Assembly (NCBI GenBank): GCA_048213135.1
Contig: PS015009.1
Span: forward strand, 1,612,001-1,676,000
Direction of reading: 5' to 3'
DNA length: 64,000 nucleotides
Source of the DNA: Reclinomonas americana ATCC 50394
Taxonomy: Eukaryota; Jakobida; Jakobea; Jakobida
Each line of letters starts with the position of its first letter. Position 1 is the first letter of the stretch. Of this stretch, positions 25,945 through 33,627 are shown piece by piece. The position numbers and the translations under genes are program-made. Below the pieces are notes generated by a model that had not been told where the DNA came from, searched no databases, and saw only the letters and a program-made list of their open reading frames with translations.

Positions 25945-26736
25945 TCATTCTATTGATTGTAAAGCTATTTTAATTGCAATTTTAAAACCATTGCCGGGCG
26001 ATGATTCAATAAGGAAAGGCGCTTCTATCATATTAAGGCGGCTTTCAATATTCTGCATACCCATGCCTGGTTTTTTACTGGCCGACATATCGATGCCTTT
26101 GCCATTATCTTTATATACCACCAGCATATTTCCTTCTTCCAGCGTAAAACAAACATCTGCCTCCGTGGCAGCCGCATGCTTAACGGTATTAGACAACAGC
26201 TCCTGTATTACCCGGTAAAGGGTAAGTGAGGGCACCGGTCCCAGCTGGTCAATTTTTTCGCCGCTGTGGTTGGTGAGGGTAAGGTGCAGTACCCCTGCGC
26301 TGTTGAAATTATCGCAGAGTTCATGCAGGGTATACTCCAGTCCGAACAGCTCCAGTCCCGGCGGAGACAGTGAATGCGAAATATTACGAACGGTATTGAT
26401 GATATTGTCGATAAGCGGTTTGTATTGCTCGGCATTGCCCGGTGTATTTTGATCCGCTACGATCTTGCCAAAGACCATACGCAGGTTCGACAGGGCCGAG
26501 CCTACATCATCATGCAGGTCGCGGCCAATGCGCTTCCGTTCCGCTTCCTGTGATTGTATCACTGAATGCAGGAGTGTTTCCTGGTGATCCAGTTCCGCTT
26601 TTTGCATGGCTTCTTTTTGCTGGAGCATGCGGCGCTGGTAACGGACAAAGAAATAGATGAAGGAGGCAGCAAGAAAAAAAGTTCCCAGCATGGTTAACAG
26701 TACCAGTATGAGAATATTGTCGGTGACCTTATGCAT
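25945..26736 (-). CDS. NarX-type sensor histidine kinase
   Basis: A 263-residue kinase. One transmembrane helix (about 8-31) is followed at once by a coiled-coil. The HisKA_3 box ERKRIGRDLHDDVGSALSNLR has phospho-acceptor His75. The HATPase domain has an N box (QELLSNTVKHA), G1 (DNGKGID) and G2 (GMGMQNI). There is no periplasmic or PAS sensor domain, so it must get its signal from another protein. The multi-pass protein 43 bp upstream on the same strand is the natural candidate. Confidence 0.92.
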   Translation of the reverse strand: MHKVTDNILILVLLTMLGTFFLAASFIYFFVRYQRRMLQQKEAMQKAELDHQETLLHSVIQSQEAERKRIGRDLHDDVGSALSNLRMVFGKIVADQNTPGNAEQYKPLIDNIINTVRNISHSLSPPGLELFGLEYTLHELCDNFNSAGVLHLTLTNHSGEKIDQLGPVPSLTLYRVIQELLSNTVKHAAATEADVCFTLEEGNMLVVYKDNGKGIDMSASKKPGMGMQNIESRLNMIEAPFLIESSPGNGFKIAIKIALQSIE

Positions 26737-26779
26737 GCGTAAGGATGAAGGGTTAGGTTAACAGGTACGTATGACCAGG

Positions 26780-27427
26780 CTATGCTTTCTTACCGGGACG
26801 AAGCTGGTAAAAACCGTTGGCAAACAGCAGGTACATGATCAATACAAAAGTTGCATGGATATTCCACAGGATAACATTGGTGGCCCTGTCGGCGACCAAT
26901 ACGAAATTGGAAAAAATGAACAGGACGAATGCGCCTGAAAAATAAAGAAAAATACCCGAGTTGAACCAGAACACCGGCAGTTTTGTTACTTTCTCCGCCG
27001 ATGGATTGGAGAACAGCCGGGCGAAAAAATTAACGGCCAGCAGCATGACCAGCAGCGCTCCCAGCGATCTGGAATAACTGTTGTACATAAACAGGCTTTG
27101 CCAGAAAATGACGTTGACGATACAGGCTAATGTGAAGAACACCTGCAGTACGGTAAGCACTTTCGAACTGCTTTTATCATCGATCGCTTTTTTATAAAAT
27201 TCTGCCAGTATGATAAATTCTATCAGCGTATACACATGCAGCAGCGGGAGATTATTTTTTATGGTATGTCTTAATATATATCCCAGGATAGAGGATAATA
27301 CACTAATAATAAGGTAATAAAAAATAATCCGGGCCGGGCCGGTGTGGAAACGAAAAAGTAAAAAAGCTGCGATAATTGGGATGGCTATGCTGTAAGGCAC
27401 AAGCCATCCCATATAAAAAGTGTCCAT
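26780..27427 (-). CDS. Multi-pass membrane protein, candidate sensor for the adjacent kinase
   Basis: A 215-residue protein with seven hydrophobic segments (about 7-25, 32-51, 60-76, 90-110, 116-136, 149-172 and 182-203). Loops are short and no enzymatic motif is visible. It lies 43 bp before the histidine kinase and 10 bp after the small acidic gene. Its place beside a kinase lacking a sensor domain suggests that it senses a signal in the membrane. The family was not recognised. Confidence 0.75.
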   Translation of the reverse strand: MDTFYMGWLVPYSIAIPIIAAFLLFRFHTGPARIIFYYLIISVLSSILGYILRHTIKNNLPLLHVYTLIEFIILAEFYKKAIDDKSSSKVLTVLQVFFTLACIVNVIFWQSLFMYNSYSRSLGALLVMLLAVNFFARLFSNPSAEKVTKLPVFWFNSGIFLYFSGAFVLFIFSNFVLVADRATNVILWNIHATFVLIMYLLFANGFYQLRPGKKA

Positions 27428-27436
27428 GTATTATTT

Positions 27437-27859
27437 TTATTTCTCTACAGGGTCACTGTAATACAGCGGGCTGCTGTAATCGCACATTTGCGGGCAGGGC
27501 TGAGTAAAATCATAAATAGAGCTTTGAACCAACTGGTCAGATTGTTCTGTTGGAGGTGAAGGGATGACAATAATATCATTACCTTTTTCATCTACGGGTA
27601 CGATCACCACTTTAGCGGTTGATGGGTCATCAGCCACTTCAAGGCACAGATAGGCACGTACGGCTATCGCGTTGTGGAAATCCGCCAGGTTGTCGATGTC
27701 GGCAATCGGGATGTAAAAGGCACGGATGTAATTACCGCCCGGTGGAACCAGCGGTTGAATAAAGGAGCGCCAGTTAGTGGTCAATACCTCTGCATCGTGC
27801 AGGGAAATGGTGTCGGTCGGGCGTGGACCTGGTCCTGGATCTTTTTGGGAATCAGTCAT
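27437..27859 (-). CDS. Small acidic soluble protein, unrecognised
   Basis: A 140-residue protein, Pro- and Asp-rich, with no signal peptide or membrane helix. It starts MTDSQKDPGPGPRP. The C-terminus carries a Cys pair in YDFTQPCPQMCDYSSPLYYS, which looks conserved in style but is not a motif I can name. The start at 27859 is preferred to 27898, which would add a hydrophobic leader without signal-peptide form. First gene of a four-gene run with the membrane protein, kinase and regulator, and divergent from the FSGRPNP gene. Confidence 0.65.
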   Translation of the reverse strand: MTDSQKDPGPGPRPTDTISLHDAEVLTTNWRSFIQPLVPPGGNYIRAFYIPIADIDNLADFHNAIAVRAYLCLEVADDPSTAKVVIVPVDEKGNDIIVIPSPPTEQSDQLVQSSIYDFTQPCPQMCDYSSPLYYSDPVEK

Positions 27860-28032
27860 AATAGTGAGGATTGTTGGGTTAAGAAATTGGTTGACCAAAT
27901 ATAATGAAACAAGCTAACCAAACGTAGCGGAATTTTAGTAATGATATTAAGGAATACTTACCACTTTGTTGTATTGTGCTGGTTAAAGGCAATTTCTATT
28001 TTGTGATATTCCAAACCCTAAAAATTAATGTT

Positions 28033-28950
28033 ATGTCAGTTAAAGTAACCCTCGACATTTTCAGCGGCCGCCCCAACCCGGAACTGGAACTTACCGCTGC
28101 CGAAGCGAAAGAATTCTTCAAAACCATTTCACCAACAGGCGCCATGCGCAAAGTGGGCGACAAAACCCCCGAACAGCCGGGCCATCTTGGTTTCCGTGGT
28201 GTGCAGGTTGAGCAACTGAAAACGGTGAGTAAGGAATTTCCTTCCCAATTCTACTTATCCCATGAAACCCTGTACACCGATGGTAAGGCAGCGGCGCTGA
28301 AAGACAACAGCACCATGGAAAAGATACAGCAGTTTGTTACCGCCCGCGGTAAAATGACCACCAATGGCGGCAATACCCGGGAGATCATGAAAATTTATAA
28401 AGACGCGGTGAAGGAATCTTTTTCCATCCGGGAAAAGTGGATCGATATCGGCCCCATTGTTGTAGGGCCATTGCTAACCTGCAACTGCGGCCCTGCATAT
28501 GAGCCTAACTGGTGGAACAATAACGCTTCCATTAAAGCGAATAACAACTGTTACAACTATGCGTGTAACTATCGTACCGATACCTTTGCACAACCGGGCA
28601 GGGCTACTGGTAATATGTATACTTCGCTTTCGGGCTGCTCAGTAGCTGTTGGGCAGAAGAGCGCCAAAGACGGCGCCATCAGCGATTGCCTGGTGGATAC
28701 ACCTGCCGCCAACAACAAATGTCCCGACCAGGGGCACCTGGTAGCGCTGGTGATCTGGCCCGGGGTTGATTTTCACTGGTACCGCAAAGGCGTGAATACG
28801 CTCTGGAGCCACAAACCCGGCAGCACAGCGGTAACCAACCTGGATAACAGCGGTGCCATCATCACCGATCCGCGTACCGCCAACAGGGGTGGGTACACAC
28901 AATTTTGCACATTTATGAACGTATTGCATGGGCATATCAAAATCAAATAA
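28033..28950 (+). CDS. FSGRPNP-domain protein with a C-terminal Cys/His domain, possibly a papain-like hydrolase
   Basis: A 305-residue protein with no signal peptide. Residues 1-110 form a domain with the motif DIFSGRPNP (F10) and later LGFRG (52-56). Residues about 150-305 form a second domain with NNCYNYACNYRTDTFAQPGR (Cys173), GHLVALVIWPGVDFHWY (His235, His248) and a final SHKPG. The Cys followed by a His in a beta strand is the layout of NlpC/papain-fold hydrolases, so an amidase or peptidase role is possible but unproven. The next gene encodes only the first domain and overlaps by 23 bp. The start at 28033 is chosen because the motif then lies at the N-terminus. Confidence 0.72.
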   Translation: MSVKVTLDIFSGRPNPELELTAAEAKEFFKTISPTGAMRKVGDKTPEQPGHLGFRGVQVEQLKTVSKEFPSQFYLSHETLYTDGKAAALKDNSTMEKIQQFVTARGKMTTNGGNTREIMKIYKDAVKESFSIREKWIDIGPIVVGPLLTCNCGPAYEPNWWNNNASIKANNNCYNYACNYRTDTFAQPGRATGNMYTSLSGCSVAVGQKSAKDGAISDCLVDTPAANNKCPDQGHLVALVIWPGVDFHWYRKGVNTLWSHKPGSTAVTNLDNSGAIITDPRTANRGGYTQFCTFMNVLHGHIKIK

Positions 28951-29278
28951 AGAAGGGCACGTAACCGCCCTCGTTTTTTCCGGGCGCAAGAACCCGGGCT
29001 GGACCATTCCGGCGGGGCAGCTGAATGAATTACTCAGCACCTGGGAAAAAGCAACAACAGTAAGTCATTATAACCCGGCGCCCGCTGTACTGGGTTATAA
29101 TGGTTTGCTTTTGCAACAGAATAATAAGCAATGGCACGTGGTCAACCAGCTTATTTATTATAAGCTGAATGATGAGTTATTGCTGGTTAAAGAAGACGCC
29201 GGTGATCTTTTCGAAAAGGGAATACTTCAATCGGCACCTGCAGATGTGCTGGATTTACTGGAACAGATGAGACGATAA
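28928..29278 (+). CDS. Stand-alone FSGR(K)NP-domain protein
   Basis: A 116-residue soluble protein. VFSGRKNPGW (F17) followed 38 residues later by LGYNGLLLQQ matches FSGRPNP ... LGFRGVQVEQ in the N-terminal domain of the preceding protein, so this gene encodes a free copy of that domain. The C-terminal part (DLFEKGILQSAPADVLDLLEQMRR) is helical. Its start overlaps the upstream gene by 23 bp, indicating co-expression. It could bind or regulate the upstream protein, in the manner of an immunity or inhibitor partner, by inference only. Confidence 0.72.
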   Translation: MGISKSNKEGHVTALVFSGRKNPGWTIPAGQLNELLSTWEKATTVSHYNPAPAVLGYNGLLLQQNNKQWHVVNQLIYYKLNDELLLVKEDAGDLFEKGILQSAPADVLDLLEQMRR

Positions 29279-29350
29279 AGGTTGTGCGGGTGAAAGCCTG
29301 GCATTGACCTGTTGTTGTTTAATGATATTGTATGGTTTCATGAACAACAC

Positions 29351-29373
29351 GCCCGGGATACCGGGCTTTTTTT
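29351..29373 (+). terminator. Terminator after the FSGR pair
   Basis: GCCCGG GATA CCGGGC followed by seven T residues, 73 bp beyond the stop codon. Confidence 0.85.
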
Positions 29374-29379
29374 ATCAAC

Positions 29380-29900
29380 TGTCGGACAGTTCACTAAAGT
29401 ACTTTAACTGTATAAGTAGGTTGACATCTCGTATGGCATCAACAAAAAACCCGTTCCATAAGAACGGGCCTTTAATGAGCTGTAGGGGAATGGTTCGAAT
29501 CCGCCGTTTGGCGGACAGTTCGCTAAAGTACCTTACCCCAGAAAGTAGGTTGACATCTCGAATAGCATCAACAAAAAGCCCGTCCTATAAGAACGGGTCT
29601 TCGATTAGTTATAGGGAATGGTTCGAATCCGCCGTTTGGCGGACAGTTCGCTAAAGTACCTTACCCCAGAAAGTAGGTTGACATCTCGAATAGCATCAAC
29701 AAAAAAGCCCGTTCTATAAGAACGGGTCTTCGATTAGTTGTAGGGAATGGTTCGAATCCGCCGTTTGGCGGACAGTTCGCTAAAGTACCTTACCCCAGAA
29801 AGTAGGTTGACATCTCGAATAGCATCAACAAAAAAGCCCGTTCTATAAGAACGGGCTTTTAAATAAGCTGTAGGGGAAGGGTTCGAACCTTCACGAGGCA
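29380..29900. repeat. Tandem array of four ~129-bp units with hairpins and tRNA T-arm-like segments
   Basis: Units are marked by 'gcatcaacaaaaa' at 29436, 29565, 29693 and 29822, a period of 128-129 bp. Each contains a terminator-like hairpin (AAGCCCGTTCTNATAAGAACGGG type). Each also has 'ggttcgaa', which on the minus strand of the last unit forms a perfect T-arm (GAAGG TTCGAAC CCTTC). Three units carry a CCGCC GTTT GGCGG hairpin. Units 2-4 are nearly identical; the first is diverged. No spacers or Cas genes, so it is not CRISPR. A complete tRNA could not be folded. Confidence 0.8.
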
Positions 29901-30089
29901 GTTAGCTAAAGTACAAAGTTCGGTGGTCGACCCCGGTCGCTTCTGCATTGCTGCAGTTGCGGCTCTATACTTCGTTTATCCTGTGATCCTCACCCCCGAG
30001 ACAAGGGGGCATGTCTGCCAAAAATTTCATCACCCCACAGTGTAAAAGAACTTTATCAGTTGCTTGTGAATACAAATCTAGCATAATTG
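29901..30089. other. Intergenic stretch with small hairpins
   Basis: No gene is seen. On the minus strand it offers CCCCC TTGTCTC GGGGG (5-bp stem, 7-nt loop, near 29994-30010), CTGCA GCAA TGCAG, and CGACC GG GGTCG, leading into the T-arm-like end of the repeat array. This may be part of a structured or decayed RNA gene. I could not assign it. Confidence 0.4.
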
Positions 30090-30188
30090 TCAATATGTTG
30101 GAAATATTTTATAAAAAATTTGGAAAATATAGAAATATATCAAATATTTGTATGTAATATTGAAAATATTTAAAAACACGTAACGAAA
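30090..30188 (+). promoter_or_regulatory. A/T-rich control region of the Lrp-family gene
   Basis: Very A/T-rich DNA with four related boxes of the form GAAA(A)TAT at about 30101, 30123, 30132 and 30162, ending 27 bp before the start codon. Lrp/AsnC proteins commonly bind several such sites in their own promoters, so autoregulation is likely but inferred. Confidence 0.4.
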
Positions 30189-30665
30189 ATGGCTGCTAAA
30201 TTGAATCTTGACAAACTGGATCTCCAGATCATCCACGAGATGATGGAAACCGCGGAGATATCTTACGCCGAACTGGGCAAAAAACTGTTCGTAAGCGGCG
30301 GTACCATTCATGTACGGATAAAGAAACTACAGGAGTTCGGTATAGTTAAAGGTACAAAATTGAACGTAGACCTGAAACAACTGGGTTATGATATTACCGC
30401 TTTTGTAGGTATTTACCTGGAAAAAAGTTCACTCTACGATACTGTGGCCAAAGACCTGATGAAGATACCAGAGATCATACGACTGAATTACATCACCGGT
30501 AATTACAGCATGTTCATCGAAATCGTTTGTAAAGACATCAACCAGCTTCGTTTTGTTTTGCACGACGAACTGCAGAAAATAAAAGGCATCGAACGTACAG
30601 AAACCTTTATTTCACTGGAAGAAGGATTTAACAGGAATGTCCGCGTGGCACCGGAAGAGAATTGA
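30189..30665 (+). CDS. Lrp/AsnC-family transcriptional regulator
   Basis: A 158-residue regulator. An N-terminal winged helix (LDKLDLQIIHEMMETAEISYAELGKKLFVSGGTIHVRIKKLQEFGIVKGTKL) precedes a RAM/AsnC ligand-binding domain (ITAFVGIYLEKSS...). The length is standard. Effector and targets are unknown. The neighbour on the other side is convergent, so it is transcribed alone. Confidence 0.92.
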   Translation: MAAKLNLDKLDLQIIHEMMETAEISYAELGKKLFVSGGTIHVRIKKLQEFGIVKGTKLNVDLKQLGYDITAFVGIYLEKSSLYDTVAKDLMKIPEIIRLNYITGNYSMFIEIVCKDINQLRFVLHDELQKIKGIERTETFISLEEGFNRNVRVAPEEN

Positions 30666-30674
30666 TCGCAACGA

Positions 30675-31787
30675 TTAATTGTCGGCCGCCCTTACATCCA
30701 GGGCATCACGCAGTCCGTTCCCCAGCAGGTTAAAAGCCAGCACCAGCAACATGATGGCAAAACCCGGTATCAGTGCCAGCATGGGATTGTGTGTGATAAT
30801 GAAATTATAGTTCTCCTTAATCATAAGTCCCCAGCTCGGTTGCGGTGGTTGTACGCCAATGCCCAGGAAACTGAGCCCGGCTTCCACCATAATGGCCGTG
30901 GCGAAATTGCCTGCGGCGATCACCATTACCGGCCCCATGATATTGGGAAGAATATGCCTGGCTATGATCCTCCCGTTTCTTAGTCCAAGCGCTCTTGCGG
31001 CCTGGATATATTCCAGCTCCTTAATCGCCAGCACCTGCCCGCGTATGAGCCTGGCCACACTCACCCACATGGTAAGCCCTACAGCAATGAATATTTGCCA
31101 GAACCCTTTGCCCATGGCCATGGTAATGGCAAATACCAGTAACAGCGTGGGAATACTCCAGGTAACATTTACGAGCCACATGATAATTTCGTCTGCCCAT
31201 CCCCGGTAGTATCCGGCCAGCGCACCCAATACAATGCCCAGGGTAAGGGAAATGAGTACCGCGATAAGTCCTACGGCCAGGCTGACACGGGTGCCGATGA
31301 TGAGCCGGCTGAGGATATCGCGGCCAAACTTATCGGTGCCGAGCAGGTACCTGCGGGTTACGATATGCTCCTGCAGGCGGTTGGGGTTACTGCCTGTCAA
31401 CTGTAAAATGGAATAGTGTTGTATTACGGTCGTGTCTTCGTCAATGTATTTATTCACCAGCAGGCTGTCGCCATTTACACGATAACCCTGTATAGGGATA
31501 TAACGGTAACGGTTAGGCGTACCATTGACAAAACGATTGATAAATGACTGCTCTTCTCCGGGTACGGCTTGCGGCACTTTAAGGAATTGCTGTGTGTAGC
31601 CCGGTTTTTTGGCCTGTATTTCCACCGTTTGCCAGTCGGCATAGGGACTGTTGTCCGGCGCGATCACATAAGAAAAAACAGCGGTGAGCACAGCCAGCAC
31701 GATCACCAGCAGGCCAAACATGGCGCCCTTATTGCGTGCAAGCCTTTTCCAGGCCTGCCGGCTGAATGAGAATGATGAACCCGGCAT
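30675..31787 (-). CDS. OppC/DppC-type ABC transporter permease
   Basis: A 370-residue binding-protein-dependent permease. The EAA loop EYIQAARALGLRNGRIIARHILPN is clear, and GTDKFGRDILSRLIIGTRVSL is typical of the peptide/nickel class. Between the first helix (about 20-42) and the core, a segment of about 100 residues is inserted, as in other Bacteroidota members. No partner permease, ATPase or binding protein is adjacent, so it depends on genes elsewhere. It lies 23 bp downstream of mqo on the same strand. Confidence 0.9.
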   Translation of the reverse strand: MPGSSFSFSRQAWKRLARNKGAMFGLLVIVLAVLTAVFSYVIAPDNSPYADWQTVEIQAKKPGYTQQFLKVPQAVPGEEQSFINRFVNGTPNRYRYIPIQGYRVNGDSLLVNKYIDEDTTVIQHYSILQLTGSNPNRLQEHIVTRRYLLGTDKFGRDILSRLIIGTRVSLAVGLIAVLISLTLGIVLGALAGYYRGWADEIIMWLVNVTWSIPTLLLVFAITMAMGKGFWQIFIAVGLTMWVSVARLIRGQVLAIKELEYIQAARALGLRNGRIIARHILPNIMGPVMVIAAGNFATAIMVEAGLSFLGIGVQPPQPSWGLMIKENYNFIITHNPMLALIPGFAIMLLVLAFNLLGNGLRDALDVRAADN

Positions 31788-31810
31788 GGGCCTAAATTAC
31801 AATCATTTTA

Positions 31811-33298
31811 TTAATCGAGCAGGTGCAGTAATTGAGCGGTGCGAAGCCGTACAGTGCGGCAAAGCTCCGGGTCATCGGCTAAAGACAGGCCATAGCTCGG
31901 TATCATGGTTTTGAGTTTGCTCTCCCACGCGGGTGATTGCATTTGTTCCGCGAAACATTTTTTCAATACGCTGATCATGATCGATACGGCTGTAGATGCA
32001 CCCGGTGAAGCACCCAGCAGGGCTGCCAGCGAACCATCGCCTGCCGCTACAATCTCGGTACCGAATTCAAGCACACCGCCTTCTTCCTTATCTTTTTTGA
32101 TCACCTGTACCCGCTGCCCGGCGATGGCCAGTTCCCAGTCTTCCGCCACAGCCTGTGGCAGGTATTCTTTCAACGCGGCAATACGGTCTTCCTGCGATTG
32201 CGCTACCTGTTGTATCAGGTATTTGGTCAGCGGCAGGTTGTGCCAGCCGGCGGAAAGCATGGGTATGATGTTGTCGAACTCGATGGATAAAGGCAGATCG
32301 AGATAAGAACCGTGTTTCAGGAATTTGGTGGAAAAACCGGCAAAAGGCCCGAAGAGCAAAGCTTTTTTTCCGCCGATGATACGGGTGTCGAGGTGGGGTA
32401 CACTCATGGGTGGTGCACCAACAGACGCTTTGCCATATACCTTGGCATTGTGCTTTTTAATAAGTTCTTCGTTGTGGCACACCAACCACTGCCCGCTGAT
32501 GGGAAAGCCGCCATAGCCCTCTGCTTCTGGGATGTCTGACTTTTCGAGCAGGGGCAGACTTCCGCCGCCGGCGCCAATGAAAACGAATTTGGTGAACACT
32601 TTGTTCTTCGCACCGGAACCGAGGTCTTTTACTTTTACCTCCCAGCGGCCATCCTCTTCCTTGTCGAGGTCCCTGATCTCGTGGTTCAGGAAAACCGATA
32701 CCCCGTCGGCCTGGTTGAGGTAACTGATCATGGCACGGGTAAGAGCGCCGAAGTTGACATCCGTGCCTATATCCATACGTGTGGCGGCAACCGGTTCATT
32801 ATTTTTTCGACCTTCCATGATCAGTGGCATCCATTGTTCCAGCGTGGCGGGGTCTTCCGCATATTGCATACCTTCAAACAAGGGGCAGGAGCGCAGGGCC
32901 TCATATCTTTTTTTCAGGTAAGCGGCATTATCGCTGCCCCACACAAAACTCATGTGCGGTATGTTGTTGATGAACTGTTCGGGGCTTTGAAGATAGCGCT
33001 GTTGTAAAAGATAGGCCCAAAACTGTTTGGATACCTCAAACTGCGAGGCCACCTTCATTGCTTTCTCTGTGTCGATGCTGCCATCTTCTTTTTCCGGTGT
33101 ATAATTCAGTTCACAAAAAGCGGAATGTCCCGTGCCGGCATTGTTCCAGGCATCGGAGCTTTCGCCCGACACTTCGGGTAAACGTTCATAAATATGTATG
33201 CTGATGCCCGGATCGAGTTCTTTCAGCAGCACGGCAAGCGTGGCGCTCATGATACCGGCGCCTATAAGGACAACATCAGGGTTGGAGGTGTTGGTCAT
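31811..33298 (-). CDS. mqo: Malate:quinone oxidoreductase
   Basis: A 495-residue FAD-dependent peripheral membrane enzyme that oxidises malate to oxaloacetate and passes electrons to menaquinone. The dinucleotide-binding start DVVLIGAGIMSATLAVLLKEL is followed by YERL...SSDAWNNAGTGHSAFCELNYTPE, the Mqo signature. The length is right for the family. It feeds quinol to the alternative complex III encoded at 4-12.8 kb. A purine-rich GGGAGGAAG complement just before the ATG and a TAATTTTG box at 33316-33323 support the start. Confidence 0.95.
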   Translation of the reverse strand: MTNTSNPDVVLIGAGIMSATLAVLLKELDPGISIHIYERLPEVSGESSDAWNNAGTGHSAFCELNYTPEKEDGSIDTEKAMKVASQFEVSKQFWAYLLQQRYLQSPEQFINNIPHMSFVWGSDNAAYLKKRYEALRSCPLFEGMQYAEDPATLEQWMPLIMEGRKNNEPVAATRMDIGTDVNFGALTRAMISYLNQADGVSVFLNHEIRDLDKEEDGRWEVKVKDLGSGAKNKVFTKFVFIGAGGGSLPLLEKSDIPEAEGYGGFPISGQWLVCHNEELIKKHNAKVYGKASVGAPPMSVPHLDTRIIGGKKALLFGPFAGFSTKFLKHGSYLDLPLSIEFDNIIPMLSAGWHNLPLTKYLIQQVAQSQEDRIAALKEYLPQAVAEDWELAIAGQRVQVIKKDKEEGGVLEFGTEIVAAGDGSLAALLGASPGASTAVSIMISVLKKCFAEQMQSPAWESKLKTMIPSYGLSLADDPELCRTVRLRTAQLLHLLD

Positions 33299-33315
33299 GG
33301 GAGGAAGTTAAAACG

Positions 33316-33323
33316 CAAAATTA
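33316..33323 (-). promoter_or_regulatory. Probable -7 promoter box for mqo
   Basis: TAATTTTG on the minus strand, 17 bp before the mqo ATG. No convincing -33 element is visible. Confidence 0.35.
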
Positions 33324-33364
33324 AAAAGGAAAAATTGTATGACTGATAATCATTTGTCTGTGTA

Positions 33365-33617
33365 ATTCACCCACCACGCGTTCCTCCGGAACGTACCCGG
33401 TTGCCACGGCAACGGGGCTACCCGCCCAATGTCCCGATGGGACATGTAAGGAAATTATTTGTTCCGCCTTTATGCCCGGATGTAAGACGCAGGGTTCTTG
33501 TAGTCCTGATTGCTATGGTAAAGAGTGATTGAAATATATCATGTCCCATCGGGATATTTGGCAGGTAGAAACCGGAGGTTTCGGGTTGCGTTCCGGAGGA
33601 ACGCGTGGTGGGTGAAT
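33365..33617. repeat. 253-bp palindromic (MITE/REP-like) intergenic element
   Basis: Perfect 29-bp terminal inverted repeats at 33365-33393 and 33589-33617 (outer end attcacccaccacgcgttcc). The arms continue inward with imperfect complementarity. ATGTCCCGATGGGACATG near 33429 faces its counterpart ATGTCCCATCGGGAT near 33541, and tacccggttgcc faces the region near 33565-33588. The centre encodes nothing. The ends also contain the internal palindrome CGTTCC(T/GG)...GGAACG. It fits a non-autonomous or REP-like element. No transposase is in the window. Confidence 0.75.
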
Positions 33618-33627
33618 CAGCAGGTGA

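Noticed and set aside
29304-29654. Open frame of about 116 codons across the terminator and the 129-bp repeats
   Set aside because: It reads through a strong terminator and repeated hairpins, and repeats the same peptide phrase with each unit.
29380-29900. CRISPR array
   Set aside because: The repeats are ~129 bp and directly abutting, without unique spacers, and there are no cas genes in the window.
29860-30020. A complete tRNA gene on the minus strand
   Set aside because: The T-arm is convincing, but a matching 5' acceptor strand (TGTAGGG-like) and D-arm were not found at the right distance. The anticodon-like hairpin is too far away.
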